Part shown: piece after piece, positions 9,044 through 10,370 of the stretch
Numbering within the stretch: position 1 is the stretch's first letter
Layout: each line of letters begins with the position of its first letter
NCBI GenBank assembly: GCA_015680635.1
Contig: JAABOA010000587.1
Span: 2,855-13,224, forward strand
Source of the DNA: Lunasporangiospora selenospora
Taxonomy: Eukaryota; Mortierellomycota; Mortierellomycetes; Mortierellales; Mortierellaceae
Direction: 5' to 3'
DNA length: 10,370 nucleotides
Position numbers and translations under genes: made by a program
The notes under the pieces: generated by a model
Told to the model about the DNA's origin: nothing
Database searches by the model: none
What the model saw: only the letters and a program-made list of their open reading frames with translations

Positions 9044-10320
9044 AAAATTAACAGACTTCCAACCAAGGAAAAGTTGCGTACTTATACTCTACAGAAAGTG
9101 GAGAAACTCAACCGTGGGAAACGCCCAGAATTCGATAAAATCATCGCCTCTATTCACGGTTCAACGCACCACAATCTGATCTTCGTAGATGGACCAACTG
9201 GAACATGGAAATCATTTTTGTTCAACACATTAATAAACTTTATCGAAACAGTCTCACAAAAGGGATCGCTGTGGCATCTTCAGGTATTGTCTCTCGCGCC
9301 TTGAAGAACGGTCAAACAGCTCATTCTACCTTCAAGGTGCCTTTGGGTATCAATGAATTTACAACCTGCAATATGACACTCGAACATCCAACAGCAAAAA
9401 AAGATCAAGGATGCACCTTTGCTACTCTGGGATGAATGCTCCATGCAACATCGACATGTCTTTGAGGTTTTTGACAAATTAAACAAAAACATCACCAAAA
9501 ACAACGATGCGCCTTTTGGAGAGAAACCCGTTGTGTTTGGAGGGGACATTCGGCAGATCCTTCCAGTTATCATAGCAGGAAATGAATCGCAAATTTTCAA
9601 CGCTTGCCTAAACACAGTATGACAATTTGGCCTTTTGTCCAGACGCTATACCCAACGGAGAATATGCGAGTCATTGACGGTGATCGGTCTCAAGATTTCA
9701 AAGAATTTCTTTTACGAGTCGGGTTAGGAACAGAACCAACAATCCCCCCAAACTTGATACGGCCCCCAGACTATACCGTTTTCAAACCATCATCACGTTC
9801 GGCCCACTAGCCTGAAAAACTAAATGTTATCGATACCCTCCCGGCCATATCAAACGAGGTTCCAGATTACGATGAGTTTATGATATATGCTATTCTGTCC
9901 CTTCTCAACATTGACGTGGATCAATTCAATGACATTGCAATGAAATTAATGAATCGCTTCACAGCAAAAATATACACGGCAATCGGCACCATTAATGGTG
10001 ATCTGGACAGCAGTAGAAGGCAGTTCCCAATCGAAGTTGTCAACTCCCTCAACCCTCCAAGTATCTCACCTTTCCGATTGGAACTAAAAATTGGACAACC
10101 TGTCATAGTCGTCAGAAATCTCAATGCAAAAAATGGCCTTTGCCATGGAGCAAGAGTTACCATTCATGAACTTGGGAGTGTGCATCTCCAAGTAAAGCTG
10201 ATGACTGGCAGATTTAAATTCAAGATTGTCTTCTTACCAAGAATCCCAATCTCAACAACAAATGACAATACTTGCCCAGTACTTTTCACAAGACAGCAGA
10301 TCCCACTCGGTCAGCCTTAG
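9044..10320 (+). pseudogene. Decayed PIF1/Helitron-type DNA helicase
   Basis: Pieces of one SF1 helicase appear in correct order but in shifting frames. First, to about 9261: a Walker A region FVDGP..GTWKS. Then 9262 to about 9395: GIAVASSGI and TAHSTFKVP. Then about 9396-9612: Walker B LLLWDE, MQHRHVFE, and FGGDIRQILPVI. Then about 9625-10320: PTENMRV, FLLRVGLGTEP, FPIEVVNSLNP, PVIVVRNLNAKNGLCHGAR. An in-frame TAG at 9808-9810 interrupts the last block, and the match is lost near 10320, where the family continues toward a final helicase motif. Two of the frame changes fall at A runs (9258-9261 and 9396-9402). Walker A has Trp where the central Gly of GxGK is needed. This arrangement is typical of PIF1-like helicases of Helitrons and of stand-alone PIF1 copies in fungi. 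No Rep/HUH nuclease is visible, so the element type is open. Confidence 0.85.
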
Positions 10321-10370
10321 CTTTGAGTCCACATACTGGTACTATATCCTAAACTTTTGAAACGATCCCA

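Overview
The window looks like nuclear DNA of a filamentous fungus. Two spliced genes carry short introns (72-118 nt) with GT-AG ends, and several introns have CTAAT-type branch points. Base composition is balanced and the proteins are fungal in character. An early-diverging lineage such as Mortierellomycotina would fit the features together: a very long ATG4, a fungal-type App1 and a PIF1/Helitron-like helicase remnant. That placement is inference, not something the sequence proves.

Layout. (1) Positions 36-4685, minus strand: an ATG4 autophagy cysteine protease rebuilt from six exons. The catalytic Cys, Asp and His are all visible. An insert of about 875 residues, apparently disordered, splits the peptidase domain near its N-terminal end. 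The extreme C-terminus is probably beyond the left edge. (2) Positions 4686-5587: a divergent intergenic region. It holds a TATA-like element and an upstream ORF whose stop codon overlaps the ATG4 start codon (TAATG). (3) Positions 5588-7986, plus strand: an App1-type phosphatidate phosphatase (DUF2183, DxDxT active site) of six exons, about 644 residues, with an uncertain N-terminus. (4) Positions 7987-9040: no gene recognised; it contains an (AC)9 microsatellite. (5) Positions 9044-10320, plus strand: a decayed PIF1/Helitron-type helicase with several frameshifts, an internal stop and a damaged Walker A motif.

The two intact genes both act on membrane lipids. ATG4 processes Atg8 and releases it from phosphatidylethanolamine; App1 converts phosphatidate to diacylglycerol. 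They are transcribed divergently from one region of about 0.9 kb, so shared regulation is possible but not shown. I found no CRISPR array, rRNA, tRNA or complete mobile element. The most unusual items are the interrupted ATG4 and its overlapping uORF.
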